Source of the DNA: Chaenocephalus aceratus
Lineage: Eukaryota; Chordata; Actinopteri; Perciformes; Channichthyidae
Assembly: GCA_023974075.1 (NCBI GenBank)
Contig: CM043797.1
Location: 33,786,639 to 33,850,638 of the forward strand
Reading direction: 5' to 3'
DNA: 64,000 nt
Below the pieces are notes generated by a model, which was not told the origin of the DNA, did no database searches, and saw only the letters and a program-made list of their open reading frames with translations. Made by a program: the position numbers and the translations under genes. How positions within the stretch are numbered: the first letter of the stretch is position 1; the number at the start of each line of letters is the position of its first letter. Of this stretch, positions 24,628 through 38,132 are shown one piece after another.

Positions 24628-25816
24628 GGTACTGTATAAGTATATGCATGACAGGGTGGGTCTGTGTGTGTCCGGGGTGTCTATCCCAGGTGCTTACCCT
24701 GGCGTTAGGTCTTGGTCTGGGGAGGCCAGCCCGCTGCCAGCAGCTGGAGACTGTCAGCAGATGTGAATTGTCAAGCATTCTGTTTGGTTCATTAGCTGCT
24801 CTTCCACTTGCACTAAACACAGCTGTTGCCTGGCCCACGGGGCAAAGGGGAATATGTGTGTGAGTGTGTGTGTGTGTGTGTTTAGAGAGAGAGATTGCAT
24901 GAGTTGTCATATGAATGCGTGTGTTGTACATGCATCCAAAGAACACATGTGCAAACACCATAAAATACATAAGAAAATATGTACTTTTTTACAATTTTCT
25001 AATAATATTCCTCACAAATATAAGCCATAAAATAGCCATTGATGTAGAATATGCACATCAAACTTGTCAGTTGAGATATATTGTTAATGCAGATGAGGCA
25101 GTGCATGTTAAAATACAGTATTAACAACATATATAGTAAAACCTATACATGAATTGCTTGTTGTATCATTAAGCAAAGGTGGTTTTTTTCATACTATTTA
25201 TTGTAATCTTTGGAAAGAAACTCATTTATTTGCACTTATTTAAAGCTGTTGTTATATTTCCCACAAAGCTTGGACAAACCCATACTTTTGTTTAAATGAT
25301 CATATATGTTTTTTAACTACGTAACGCAAGGGAATATTGACTCTGAGATGAACTTCTGTGTAAAAATGTTGCTGAAAAGTTTGAACATATACCATAAAAA
25401 ACGTATTCTTAATAATACCTCACATAAGTGTCATTGCATCAGTTTTAGCATTTGTGACTTGGTGGTAATTAAAAACCCCACTATGCTCCACCCACACATC
25501 TCCTTGTACAAAACCATTATTACTTTTGTTATATTTTCTTTCTGATGTTGTTTACTCGCAGCATATTCAACCATTGTACTGGCTGGCCAAGGCTTGCTTG
25601 TGCACAATATGCAGGAAGATTGCTGTACCCTCTGAATAAATATGTTTTCAGAGCCAAGGTCTGTTGTAATTAACAGGAAGGCGGCTGGAGAAATTCTATT
25701 ATCCTTCTCCCTGGAGTCACCAGCAGCTCTGCTAGTCTCAGGTCAGCTGGTCCAGTTATGGAGATGTCTCGTTCACACATGTCTACACAGCGGGTGTGAA
25801 GCGTGCTCATGAATAC
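24628..25816. other. Non-coding DNA, no gene seen
   Basis: 24670-24850 is GC-rich for this region and looks unique; 24960-25560 is strongly AT-rich. No exon or repeat family was recognised. Confidence 0.5.
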
Positions 25817-25864
25817 GTGTGGAAATGTATGTGCGTGTGGAAATGTATGTGCGTGTGGAAATGT
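25817..25864. repeat. 18-base tandem repeat, about 2.7 copies
   Basis: The unit GTGTGGAAATGTATGTGC is repeated exactly twice and followed by a partial third copy. Confidence 0.9.
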
Positions 25865-28800
25865 TGGCAGAAACCAGATCCAGAGCAAGTCAGTGAACAA
25901 ATGTTCAGGCTGCCGTTTTCTCTGAGTCTAATTGGATGGCAAATTCGTGTTGCTTTTAGATAATGTTTGAGATATAAAAACAATTATAAACATGAAGTAC
26001 AGCAATATTTGTATGCAGAGGAAAATGGTGTATGTGACACTGTTAAGTTTGAAGAGAGAAACAGCACTAGTGTAGCTGGGTTGCAGTTTGTAGCTCGTCA
26101 GTACTGCCAATGCGTGACAAAAGCCCCCCTTCACCTATGTTTTAGCGAAATCCCTCCAGCCTAATTAGGTGAAAAAGCACAAGATGTTTATGAAGCATTT
26201 TAGGCAGCCAATGACAGCCACTAAAGAGCCTTTGAGTGCAAAAGCGGCGACAGGGTGGATCGACGTGCCGACAGAAGAATATGCCATGAGGGTATTTACC
26301 CCGAACCTGCAGAGCTTGCACAGATGACATCTTAATAAGCTGAGCATGATACATTTTTAACGGAGCAGGTCGGCCTCTCCGGAGGACTGTGCACCAGTGC
26401 CCACATCTAATTGGGTTTTCACTTCTTCCAGCCCCATTGTAGCGTTACATTATTGTTGTATGAAGTTATATCCCTAGCCCCAAGTACTTTACAAAGGATT
26501 GTCCAGCCATGACACCTTTTCTTCTTTTTCTCTCTACTTCTTATATTTCTTTTGTATGACTTTTCTGTCAAGTTTGGATGACATCATCTATCAAGAGTTA
26601 GAAACCACTTTCATTTGGTTTCACGTGTTTTCTGTCATAGTTTCCATCGTTACCCAGTTATATGGATTAGAAGTGTTATTGTTGTACAAATGGTATATCA
26701 TTGTGGAAAATGTTAGACCTTTTGTGAAATGGCACAGTAATGTCTCTGCGGAATAATAGCTTACTGATTGCTGCAGATGTACAGTCGTAAAGGACTCATG
26801 CCGCATGAGTAGAATTTGCTGGAATTTGCCATAAAACATAAGGGCAAGGGCAGCTATTTGAAAAATGTTGTTGTGCCTTCCCGTTGTGTAGGAGTCAGTG
26901 GTACTTCAACACACAGTGTTTAGCAGGAAATCAGTAGCTGGTTGGTAAGTGCGAACAGAACAATCAATGAATTGTGCTGTAGGCACATGTTTGGAAGACT
27001 TGACTTTTTATGTAGAATAAATGTTTCTCACGTCCTTGAAACACGACGTGGATTGAATGTTTCAGACAAAGGGTTGTTATTGCTAGCACTAGGCAGCATT
27101 CAAGGGTTTCTGACATGTACCGGAGCTAGCGCTGCTGCAAGTGTTTCTCAACCAATGAGCCACGATCAGGAAGAGCACAGCTTTGATGGTTTTATTCACG
27201 CAGCTTTTCTGTTTCGTGCGCATCAAGTCAAAAAACACTGCTGGGAAAGTCTCTGGGTCAAATAAGGCAGGCAGAACAAATAATATAATGTTACTGTCTG
27301 TTTCCTGAAGATAAGCAGCCCACTGGTACTCTCCACTCCTTAGACAGTGGTAAAAAGGAACTAAGTACATTTAATTATGTTCTGAATTGCATGGTATAAT
27401 GTGAAACAGTTATAACAATAGTTACTACTGTAGTTCCTTTTTGTTTATAAAAATATATGATATACTGTATGACATAATACAGTGCACTTTAAATCTAACC
27501 ATATATTTTTTTAATTATATTTGGCTCCATATTGCAACTGGACTATTCAAATAATCTCATTTGACAAAAAAACTGGACAATATATTAATATTATCATTTC
27601 AAATTAAATATTTTGCTTACTGGGTACTTGAACTATTGATAATTCAAGTACATTTAGCTGATAATGCTTCTGTCCTTTATAATATTATAAAATAGGCCAT
27701 TGTGCAAATTGAGAATTTTTCATATTTGTACTTTAAATACATTTAGATTCTAATGCTTTTATACGTTATACATTTGAATGCAGGCCTCTCACCTGTAATG
27801 GAGTATTTTGAGACCATTCTTTCTTCTTTTACTGAAGTAAAGAAATTGAGTACTTTATCCACTCCTGCCTTTTGAGACAGCGGTGTGGGAGTTGGATCTC
27901 TGGAGGTCTTGTGGTTTTGGCAGGGGGGGGGGGACCATGTTCAGCCTGCATGAGCTGCCACCGAATCTGTTAATTAAGCATGCTAATGGTTGTAATTGTA
28001 GCTGGTGGTGAACCCAGCTGCTGAGGTAAACGCTGGGTTTAGCCCACTGGTTGTCAGGCTTGAACTTTGTGTGGTTGTGTGTGTGCATACAGCATGTGTG
28101 TGAATTAAATGCACATATTTGTATGCATGATCAAAAAAAGAAGCAGGCAGAGCGAGAGGTTTCGCCTGGTCAGAGTGGGCTGGAGGTGAGAGGTGAGCGA
28201 AAGGCAGGAAGGGTTAGAGGTGAGGGGAAGTCAAAGGAGAAAGATGGATTTTTTAACCTCTTGGCTTTCATTTGTCCTTCCTGCATTGGATATCATTTGT
28301 GCGGCTGCTCCCAACAAATTGTCCAATAGGTGTTTGCCCTCTGCCCAGGGAGCCGAGGCTGGGCTAATGTGCTGATCTCACCCACATAGGCAGCAGGTGT
28401 GAAGCGGAAGCTCGAGGTTATGTCAACCCTCGGTCCATTTGTCAAATGTTTATTCCAATTATCCAGCTGTCTAAAACAATACAAAGACCTACACTATAGA
28501 AATGACATACTGAAAACCACACAACAAAAAACAGACACTAACGTGAAAAACATAAATAATAATAATTAGTATTAATCACAACCAGATGTGTTTAAATTGT
28601 CAATGATTTAATATAGAGTCATTTCACTTTGAATGATAAAGGTCAACCACAGGATCAAACTAAGGAAAGAAAACTGCTGAAGAAGTTCAATATAAATGTT
28701 TGAAAGTGTATGCCAATATTGTATCAAAGACGTGGAATGAACTACATTTCTTTGTTTGTTTTTAAGAGGTATTGTAATCCACTGTTTGATTACTTTGCCT

Positions 28801-29966
28801 GACGTATACATGAGTAAGCCTTGATAACCTATTGCATGAAAAAGTGTTGGAATTAAAAAAAATATGCTCCCTTTATTTGAGCATGAATGTGTGAAAGGTA
28901 TGATTTATTAAAGTCATTGCACATATCTAATTTGCACATTAGCTCAATATCCTCAATGAGCTCCACTTTTTGACGTGTGACTGCAGTTACCATGTTGGAA
29001 AATGTGGAACGAGTTATTTGCCGAATAATTAAAAGCTGCTTTTATATCCAACACATAAAGGGCACACATAATTAATTTTCAACAAATGTAAACTTGTATG
29101 TTCTTTTATATTTGACATTGTGTCAAATTCCCACGAACAATAGATAATGGAACCAAGTGCAGAGGCTTGTCTCTCGACATAGTCCTCTTCATAGAATATG
29201 AAAAACATATAAAACATGAAAGAAAATGACCGGCAGAGAGTTCAATGCTCAAAGTATGAATCATACTGGAAAACGTTTTTTATTTCATCATTCTGTTTTA
29301 AGAACTGGATACCAGCCTTAGTAGTGTCAACAACAGTTATTTTTAAGTTTTATTTTTTTTATGCTAGAATTTGTGACCAAATGCTGTTGAAAAACATGAT
29401 TATAGGTCATCTGATCATGGTTTGTCGTATGTTAATACCGGCAATGTATTATGGTGGTATTTTTTGCCTAAGCAGTCTTGTTCGTACCAGACCTGTGGTA
29501 CATCAAGTGATGCAATTAAATACAAATCGACCCTTTGACATATTTCAGGTTTAAATCCTTTGAACAGATATTTGAACATTTCTACCCCTGAAATGATTCA
29601 CTACACTCAGTCAGACTGCATTTCATGTGATCACCGGATAGTAGAGACTTTCTTATTCTTTTTGAACCGAGGTCTAAAAGAGTTCTTGCCCCAGACAGCA
29701 TGAAGAAACATATTTTACCCAGAGATGTGAAGGGAAAACAAGTCCTGCTATCTCGTCTTTGCTGTTAACAACTTTGATCAATGATTCTCTGAATGTAAGA
29801 TAATTGACCTTGGCTGTATCAAGCTCACGCTAAGCACAGTGGGGGTCATCAGGACATGTCTTTGGAACATTTTGTAAAGCTCCAGTGATCACTGCAAGGA
29901 GTCAGGTCTAATAGCCTCTGTCTGAAACCGTACTTGTCTGTTAGCTTTTTGTGGAAAAAACATTCT
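25865..29966. other. Non-coding DNA with possible conserved blocks
   Basis: Contains an 11-base G-run at 27923-27933. The intervals 26140-26350 and 27935-28045 (with CTGTTAATTAAGCATGC and GTTGTAATTGTAGCTGG) have the dense, low-redundancy look of conserved elements. 27370-27780 is extremely AT-rich. No gene was found. Confidence 0.5.
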
Positions 29967-29971
29967 ACAAC

Positions 29972-30469
29972 TGTGGAGGAAACTTCTGTGTAGCAATGCA
30001 GTGGGAGTCACCGACTCATGAAGGAGACACGGGACGAGCAGGAGTTCTGATGTCAAACACTGATATTTAATACAAGCATCGGCCGGAGAAATTCACATCA
30101 CAAGTCACACAGTCAAAGGTTCTGACTGCACGGGTGGTTTTCCATGTCAAATCTGATCAGCCTCGCATCTTGGTAGACCTTTTAACTAGTTTACAGAGAG
30201 TCAAATCCACATATTGGGGATGGGCGTAAACATGAGCGTAAAGCCAGCGTAAACATCTGCAGACACAGGAGATATCTCTCACATCTGTAGAGCGTTCTCA
30301 CACTCGCAAAACCCCCCTGTGCCCGGCAGGTCAGGCCATAAAACCTAGTATCAACATACGACTGCATTAACACATTTCTTACGGGAGATTAGAAGCAGGG
30401 ATGGTCATAAATGTCAACACACAGAATAAGTTAAATGTCTAGGCGTAAAGACAGAAATATTCCCTCACA
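29972..30469 (-). mobile_element. Solo LTR of an LTR retrotransposon or endogenous retrovirus
   Basis: The 498-base segment begins TGTGGAGG and ends CCCTCACA, the TG...CA ends required of LTRs. It is flanked by the exact 5-base duplication ACAAC at 29967-29971 and 30470-30474. On the minus strand an ATTAAA-type polyadenylation word (about 30062-30070 on the + strand) lies roughly 90 bases from the 3' end, as expected at the R-U5 border, so I infer minus orientation. No internal coding region, primer-binding site or second LTR is present, meaning the body was lost by LTR-LTR recombination. Confidence 0.75.
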
Positions 30470-30474
30470 ACAAC

Positions 30475-33400
30475 CAATGTGCAATGGCGATAATAGGCAT
30501 TCAGCTGTTTTATAACATGAGGATACATGAGACACTCTTATATTGTAGGTTTTGCTTTGAGAAACGGTTTGGGTTGTATAATCAAGGCTTATTCAAATGT
30601 ACTTATTGTGGTTGTGTTAGATACAGGTATCGGCTAAATGCTTGTAATTTAAATGTAAATATACCCTGTTGCATTCACTTTCCTTAAAATGCATGCTCCT
30701 ATTCTTACAGCCACGTTATTCTGTGCAGTGCACTGTGCAATTGCTAAATAGGACATAATAAAATAAGGCATGGGGTGGTAAATGCTTTCTTTTGTTGCAC
30801 CGGCTGAAGCATAAACCTTTGACAAAGACGGTGCATTGCGCGGGCTGAGGGGAATTAGACATTGATGTTATAAATAACCTCTGTTCGAGTCAATAAGCAA
30901 TTTAAGTTACCCGTCTCTTAATCACAGAGGAGTAATCGAGGCAGAGGAAGAGGAAAAAGCTGTGTGTTTAGCAAGGTGGATGTGACTGTGTTGTGCAGGT
31001 TTGTGTTCGTACGGTAAGGGAGACAGACATAATCTAGCACGAACAGATAGATAGATAGAGGGGGCTGAAGTTCGCTAACACATACACACACACAGCATGT
31101 CCTTCCTGCGTCCTGTTCTCGGCTGGCCTGTTAGACCTTAATCCTTTTTATCCGTCTGCGCCGAGTCTTTGTGTTTGTTTGGGGAGCATGTGTGTGTACG
31201 CGTGTCACCGAGCAACCATGTGTGTTTGCGTGTGGCTTGTTTGTGATGAAGATGTCAGAGGAAGCTGATTAGCCGCCTGTTACCTTCTCTCCCTGGAGAT
31301 GGGGTCTTGCCACGGGCACAGAGTGACAGCTGCGCACCCATGTTATTACCGTAGGAGAGAACAGTGGGAGAAATGTCTCTTTCCAGAAAATGTGTAGGGA
31401 AAATCGTCTCATACAGTATTCTTGCCTTCTTGCGTCTGCATCGGGCGGTGCAATGTATCGAAATGTCATCAAAATTGCAATATGGACTTGTGTACAATCC
31501 AAAATCACAGCGCAATATTTTAGTTATTTGTCAATATGTCAATACTGTATAATTCTGAACTGAATATGGTGGTCCTACAGAGAAGTCCCAGGCATACATA
31601 GACATTTTATAGACGTAATAAAAAAAAACTAACCATAAGCCCTAGTTCAGATCCTCTTTTAAAAAATCACACTATGATCGTTTTAATATAATATTAAATG
31701 ACAATATGTACAAAATGATAATTCCCTTTAATCTCCTGGATCATATCCCAATTCCAATAGCACTCAAGATAACAAATCCAAATTGTGCAGCCCTAGCATT
31801 TCTTTCACATAAATACTGTACAGTATATGTTCATTTCAGTATGCATGTGATGTATACATTCATCCAGGGACTATTGCAAGATTCACAAACATTCAAATAA
31901 ACACGAATAAGTGTGTAGAACTAGACGTGCAAAATATCCATGTGAACTTGTGACCTTGATGTGCTATAAGGCGAAGGTGGTTTATGCACTGGAGAGTCTC
32001 TGAGGTACTTAGACCACAGCAGAGAGCCGGAGGACACAGCAGCAGTATTAGATCAGAATCTGTTTTCTTGGCTTTGGGATGGCTTCTGATATTGAGCTTG
32101 GAATTACTTTCATGTAATCCATTCATTCTCATAACTGATTCCTGGAGGAACCACATTCTGATGATTACTCTGGTAATCTCTTCCGAAGGCTTTGGTCCAT
32201 AGATCAGTGTACAGTGGTTTGGACGTTCTGCAATGGTGACTACACCTTTAAAAGGTTCATCTTTTTCAAATAATTTGACCAGATTCTTTTTTCAAGTGGT
32301 TAGGATGGGAAATATTTTTACCACAAAGATGTTTTGAGAGGAAATTGTAATGACAAAATACTTGAAATGTTCTAAGTGAGACGCAATAAACATTCTGTGC
32401 ATTGGTGACAAATCGTCCCAAGTCGTTCCAAACCTTGGCAAAGGCAAACTTGAATGTTCTTGATGTTTTTTGTTCTTCAAAATGTTTGCATGTCACCCCG
32501 CTGAACCCTCTGCACACCTCACCCCCGCCAGCTTCTTAAGCCAACAGCATGCTTCGATTCAGTGGGAATGAGAAAAAATATGGGATAAAGGAAGCTACCC
32601 CGTTGCTCTTGCATCCTTTGACATCGATCTGTGCTATTACTCCTTTTGACATATGGTTCCATGTGACTAGCTAGCCTACAGGCTGGACAACTAAGACAAG
32701 GAACAGGGGCAACGGATACAAATTACCCCCCTCAGGCCATTATTTGTTTTTCCTGTACAAGAAGGGGGCATACCGAGAGATGTTCAAATGGGTTTACTTC
32801 TTTGTACCGATACACCATGTGGAGGCACTCCAGCACAGGTGGATATGCGTTGAGCTTCTTACCTGAAGGAGGAACTTGGTTAAGCTAAGGGCTCCACTTA
32901 CACAGGAATTCAATGATTATAGAGATACATCCAGCGGTAGATTCTGTGTTGGTCGTAACTAACAGTCATTATTAGCATTAGCACACAGCCATACTGGCAA
33001 CACATTTGTCCTTCATGTGAAAAGACAGAAAAGCTGCTCAATAGGTCGCCGTCTTTCTTAGGGAAAACATGTGAAAGAAGACAGCGAGGCAACAGGGTAC
33101 GTGAGGGCCCATTAGAGGAAGAAGCCTCGCCTCAAAAATGTATTTGAAGGTTTTGTAACAGTAGCAATGGCGAGGAGGAATTATTGATAAAGTTGGGATA
33201 CCTTGGTTCTTTTATTGAGAGCTAGGTTTTTCTCCCTGCAAGCGAACGTCATTAGCAAGCCACTGAGGGAAAGTAACCAGCAGTGAAAGCCTGAGTGCAG
33301 ACAAACCTGCGCAGCAAACACAGGTGGCAGCATTAAGTGGGGGCTTTCAAGTGCCAGCGATGGCTGGGCTATCATCATGTCACCTCTGTCCCGAAAAAAA

Positions 33401-34663
33401 GGACTGAATGGCCAATCTGCTTTTTCTCTCCACCCACGAAAGGTCGTTTGCAGGGAGACAGAGCTTACAAACTAAATATGGCAATACTGAGGTTGCCTTA
33501 GTGGAAATACAGATGCTTCTGCATGGGTAAAATATTTAGCCTGGATTTAAATTCACCTGTTGTTTTTTTCATCCATGAAAAAAGATTGCAAGCTTGTATA
33601 ACTGTTCTGAAATAACATCCTTCTATCTCAGATGTGCTGAAAACACTTCATACAGCTCTAAAGTCCAGCGAGGGAGGATGAGGCTGTGCGAGCGGGAGTG
33701 AAGATACTTTGGGTTTTGTTCTTTACAATCCTACATTTGGTGATTGTACAAGGTCACCCTCCAAATGGATAAACACAAGTATTAACCTTTTTGCATTTAA
33801 GAGGAGCTTTAATCCCACTCATTAACACTCATTTATATCTGCTTTCTCATTGCTTTTGGTTTTCAGAATACATTGAAAGAAACACCAGCTGACCTAGAAT
33901 AATGATTTGAAAAAAAGAGAAAATAATCCATTATCTCAGAGGTTGCTGACAGCGCGTTATTGCAGATCAAAGTTGATTATGCTGAGACAAAAGCGTCCAT
34001 TGTACGGAGCCCACTGAGGTTTTATCATGACCATTAGTTGATATGGCAATTAAGCATTCATTAGAGCACTCTGATCTATTTTGAGACCACCCTCTATATA
34101 GGAGAAACCTGATTTGAAATGTTCTCTCACTGTTATCCTATTAGATGAAGTATGTGACAAGTATTATAATTCTCTTCACTGCATGGCCACCCATTAGAGA
34201 GGCCGACACGAATACACATGGGATATACATGTGATGGAATGACTACGATAATCACTTGCCTTTGTGCTGACCTTTGTGTTAGCAGCAAGCTTTCTCAGGC
34301 TCATCGGGGGTTATTCTGCGGTGGGTTTGCAAATAAAGCAAGTATGAAAAGGACTCAATGGCTGTTAAAGGCATCTTTGTTGGTGAACTGCAGCGTAGAC
34401 CACTTTACATGGGTCCACATTTCTTAAAAATACACGAGGATGAGTAGCAAAGAGGATTTTGGTGGCTAGCAGGGATGAGTGATTCAGAGAAAGACGGGGG
34501 CGACTTTAATCCGGTATGTCGCCACTTAAATCCCAGTCACTTAATTTAACCTTCTTTTGTTTAATTAACCTCAGATTTCAGAGCTAATTAGGTTCAGGTA
34601 TTAAAGACAGATTCTTTTTTTTCACTCTAGCTTCTGGCAGAAGTGTGGACATGGTCTCGCATT
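30475..34663. other. Non-coding DNA with possible conserved blocks
   Basis: 30790-30950 contains ACCTTTGACAAAGACGG, a back-to-back TCF/LEF-type pair, and TTGCGCGGGC; 33900-34090 is rich in intact ATTA words. A GATA tetranucleotide run lies at about 31044-31058. 31600-31900 is AT-rich. None of the open frames (for example 84 codons on the minus strand at 32266-32517) has a recognisable domain. Confidence 0.5.
34480..34615. promoter_or_regulatory. Candidate homeodomain-rich regulatory block
   Basis: Within 135 bases there are CACTTAATTTAACC, TGTTTAATTAACCTCAG and GAGCTAATTAGGTTC, that is, several TAATTA/TTAATTA cores. This looks like a conserved enhancer, but only motif density supports it. 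Confidence 0.3.
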
Positions 34664-34716
34664 GCGTCAGATGAGATCTGATCTGGCGTCAGATGAGATC
34701 TGATCTGGCGTCAGAT
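34664..34716. repeat. 22-base tandem repeat, about 2.4 copies
   Basis: The unit GCGTCAGATGAGATCTGATC plus TG is repeated exactly and then begins again. The unit has internal dyad symmetry around AGATCT. Confidence 0.9.
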
Positions 34717-36428
34717 TGAGCCTTGAGGGTCGATGAAATCCAGTGATGAGGAGTACGCATGTGTGTGTGTACGCATGTGTGTGTGTATGTGTGTGAACAT
34801 GAGTTTGGCTGCGAGGGTTTTCAAGCTTTGCGACAATTCCATCACGTTGAAATACCACGGTTTTGTGTGTACTCTCAGTTATTTATTATACCTTGAGATA
34901 CGCTTCACAATGAACACTATCACACCGCAGAACATTGGAGAGCGCAACAGAACAAAAGCTTATTTTTCATGTGCAGAAAAACTAATTAACAACAGTAGAA
35001 AGGATCAAGGCTTTTCTATTCTGTTATTCTGTTTTCTTTCAGTTCTTTTCTTTCTGACTTTGTGCCTGTAGATGCTTGAAAAGCCAGTTTACAATTGAAT
35101 TTGGCAAAGTGTATTTCCTTTCATGTGACCAAACACACCCACACACAAACACAAAGTCATGTTCTTCCACTTTTTCTCCAAACCCTGAGTATCTGTTTTT
35201 GCTCTTGAGGGCCTGATCTCATAATTGATGTGCACAACATACCCAGCTTCGAATTGAGGACCTCTGTGCTCTTCACTGGAACAAACATTGTGATCAGAAC
35301 AGTTTTTTGACTGCTGTTTTTAATAAGGCCCTACAGACGTACAACATCACTGCACTGAGGGGGGATTGGCATCAGCATGTACTGCTCAGTGACAGAACAA
35401 CCACAAGAAGCGTCCTCTGCTCACCCAATCACCAAAGTTGTCACGCCGTGCCTCATTAGCCTGATGGTAGATCCATGGCAAGCGGCCCCCGCACTAACCT
35501 CCCATGGCCCACAAATCAATGTGCTCACAGCAGGGTGTGGGAGGGAGGGGCGACCAGAGCATCCGTCCTGTCTCTCGGACCACAATACCCGGGGTTAATT
35601 ATTGATGCGGTGATTGAAAATGGCCGGGCCACTTGTGTGAATGAAGCGTAAACAAAAGCAAATTGGAAACAGGTATTACACAGCTTCCATATTACGCCTC
35701 CCGGAGGGCTTCATCTGATTACAACAATCACTGTATGTGTCTCCGGGCTAGATAAGTAAGGCACATGAAGTGGTTTTAAAGCAGAGGCATGCGCATCTAT
35801 CCCTCCATCGTTCTATCCATCCATCACACCTGCTTGATCCTCTACCGCCACTTATCCATATTTTAAATTACTAAAGCCTCTCTTATGGTTGGCTTTTCGC
35901 CGATGTAATGACAAAGTTCAAATGTGAATCCATCTGCGCACAGCTCAAAAAGCCATTGAAATCCTCTCTAAAAGGCGCTGGTGGCCACGGCAACTACTGT
36001 TCATTTAAAAGTACCATGTGTCTAAAAAAAACTGAGACCATAGATTGAAAATGAGTTCAACATTCTACATACTGTTGTATAATATGCTTTTTTGAGAGGG
36101 CTTATATTATCACTTATTGAGTTACAGCACATTGAAGTCCAGCATTATTCAATTAGCACAATGGTGTAGTGAGTACTTTTCTCTCTTTTTCCAAGTTTGA
36201 CATGTATCGAATGTGGTGTTGATTTCATAATAGTGCAAACAGCTAAGAGTTTAGGAACATGAAATAACACAAACAAGTCAACAACATAAAAAGCAATGCA
36301 GGGGTAACTTTATGGTAAATAAGTGAATTACTTTGCAACTATCCATATAAATATGCTGCAATACAGAACATTCAGTGTCAGTATAACAACCTAATATATA
36401 CTCAGAAGCTTAAACATTCAAAAGAGAC
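34717..36428. other. Non-coding DNA, no gene seen
   Basis: Includes short TG words at 34757-34796. The interval 35380-35660 is GC-richer and contains GGGTTAATTATTGATGCGG. 35990-36420 is AT-rich. No exon was supported. Confidence 0.5.
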
Positions 36429-36432
36429 TTAA

Positions 36433-36876
36433 AGGTGGGGTAGGTAAGTTTCAGAAACCGGCTCGAGATACACTTTTGTTATATTCCATGGAATACTCCT
36501 AACATCCCGATAGCAATGAATATCTTAAATGCTTTGACAAAAAATCCATAAAAAAATGTCATCTGTGGAAGCCGTAATACTGTAAAAAGCACGACCATTG
36601 CCGATTGCCGATAGCCTTCCATCTTGTGCACGCACAAATGTATCTCGTGCCCTCATTGGGCGTGCCCTCATTGGGCGTGCATTGCAGCAGTACTTCAATG
36701 ACTCGCCAGCAACAGGCGGCCACTTTCACCAGTCTGCTGACGTCATGTGCGCGTTCATGTGTGTTGGAGGAGGTGCTCTGTAAGGAAGTCTGAAGGAAGG
36801 GGCGGATTCTTTTCGGCTGTGTACTTTCAAATTGTAGTGCACTCGAGCCGGTTTCTGAAACGTACCTACCCCACCT
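36433..36876. mobile_element. TTAA-target MITE with 35-base inverted repeats
   Basis: The ends AGGTGGGGTAGGTAAGTTTC... and its inverse form 35-base inverted repeats with a single mismatch (36433-36467 and 36842-36876). Both sides are bordered by TTAA (36429-36432 and 36877-36880), the target of piggyBac and Kolobok elements. There is no coding capacity. An internal direct repeat of CGTGCCCTCATTGGG lies at about 36646-36680. Confidence 0.88.
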
Positions 36877-36880
36877 TTAA

Positions 36881-37414
36881 GGCATTTTCACAGTATTGCC
36901 ATTTACACTTCTTTAGTTGCTTTTTAAAAAGGCCGGCATCAAACTTCTTTACAAATCAATACTGAGATTTGAGGGAAAATGCCAAAGCTTGTAAATCAGT
37001 TTGTAGCTTGGCGCAGGTGACTTTTTCTTTAAAAGGGAGTCTTTTGATTTGTCTGACTTTGCCTCCTCTCATCCCAGCAGTGCCTATCTTTTCCCACATG
37101 CACACGAGGGCATCGACAATTCCCTTAAACCCGCACTGAGAGAAGATATTGGTGCATACTTTTTGATCGAAGGTGTTTGTATTTTCATGTAGACTTTCAT
37201 GCCCCGTGTTATGAATAGCAAAGTACAACCACACACACTCACGCACACACACACACATTCATCTCTCTAGTAGGCTACAGCCTGAAACCTTGAATAAATA
37301 AATCCTTGGGATTACCAAAGCGTTATTTTAAGAATATTTAGCATTAGGTGATTCTCGCTGAGATATTGATGTTTTGTAGCCTGACTTTCTGAATCGAAAC
37401 CATTGAAGCAATAG

Positions 37415-37415
<1 letters not shown>
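36881..37415. other. Non-coding DNA with a short CA tract
   Basis: Plain sequence with a (CA)n-like run at 37231-37256. No gene was found. Confidence 0.5.

Positions 37416-37485
<70 letters not shown>
37416..37485. repeat. (CA)35 microsatellite
   Basis: A pure 70-base CA tract forming the left border of the fish repeat that follows. Confidence 0.97.
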
Positions 37486-37489
<4 letters not shown>

Positions 37490-37671
37490 TACCATGTATA
37501 CATCACTTCAGGGGACATTACATTGACTTACATGCATTTCCTGGAGACTTATCCTCACCTTAACCATAACCAACACATGCCTTACCCTAACCCTAATCCT
37601 AAACCTAACCAAGTCTTCACCCTAAAATGAATGATTCCCCTCATGGGGACCTCCAATTTGTCCCCATAAGG
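37486..37671 (+). repeat. CA-flanked dispersed fish repeat, left part (split by a hAT)
   Basis: Contains GGACATTACATTGACTTACA, TTTCCTGGAGACTTATCCTC and degenerate telomere-like CCTAACCCTAATCCTAAACC, ending at TTTGTCCCCATAAGG. Its continuation, GGGAAGCCAGTCCCCAC and GGTCCCCACAAGTATAG, resumes at 39598 after the hAT insertion and runs into a second CA tract. I recall this GTCCCCA/CTAACC-rich sequence next to CA repeats in many fish genomes. Confidence 0.7.
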
Positions 37672-38132
37672 CAGTGGTTCTCAAACTTTTCCTGTCATTC
37701 CCCACTTTGAACAGGTGGGCCTTTTCAAGCCCCACCTGTTCCTCATCGCTCCAATAAAATGGTAGGCCAAGCTTAAAATTGTCAAATGTATCGTTCTATA
37801 ACAGGGGTCTCCAACTTTTTTTAGGATGAGGGTTACTTTCAAAAAATAAAACAAGTCGTGAGCTACTTTTACTCCTCTTTTTTGTTTTTTTGCAGTGTAT
37901 ATATTTAGCACATTTTAACATTATTATATGTTACCTTTAACCTTTGAGTGCTGTTTGGGTCTGTCGGACCCGTTTTCAGTGTTTACTAAAATAAAATGTA
38001 TGCAATTTTATTATTTTAACCTGCTTTATTTGGTGGTGGACGTCACATCCTCGAGGGTCCGGGGGCATGCACCCCCAGGAAGATTTTTTTTAAATGTTGA
38101 AGTTGAATGCATCAATCTGGTGCACTTTGAGC

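Noticed and set aside
32266..32517. Minus-strand frame with a protein-like look
   Set aside because: No splice signals, no motif and an overlapping alternative frame of similar quality; chance is the simpler explanation.
37803..37875. CAGGGGTCTCCAAC...GAGCTACTTTT, resembling another hAT left end
   Set aside because: No right end or duplication found; may only be a fragment, so not listed as a separate element.
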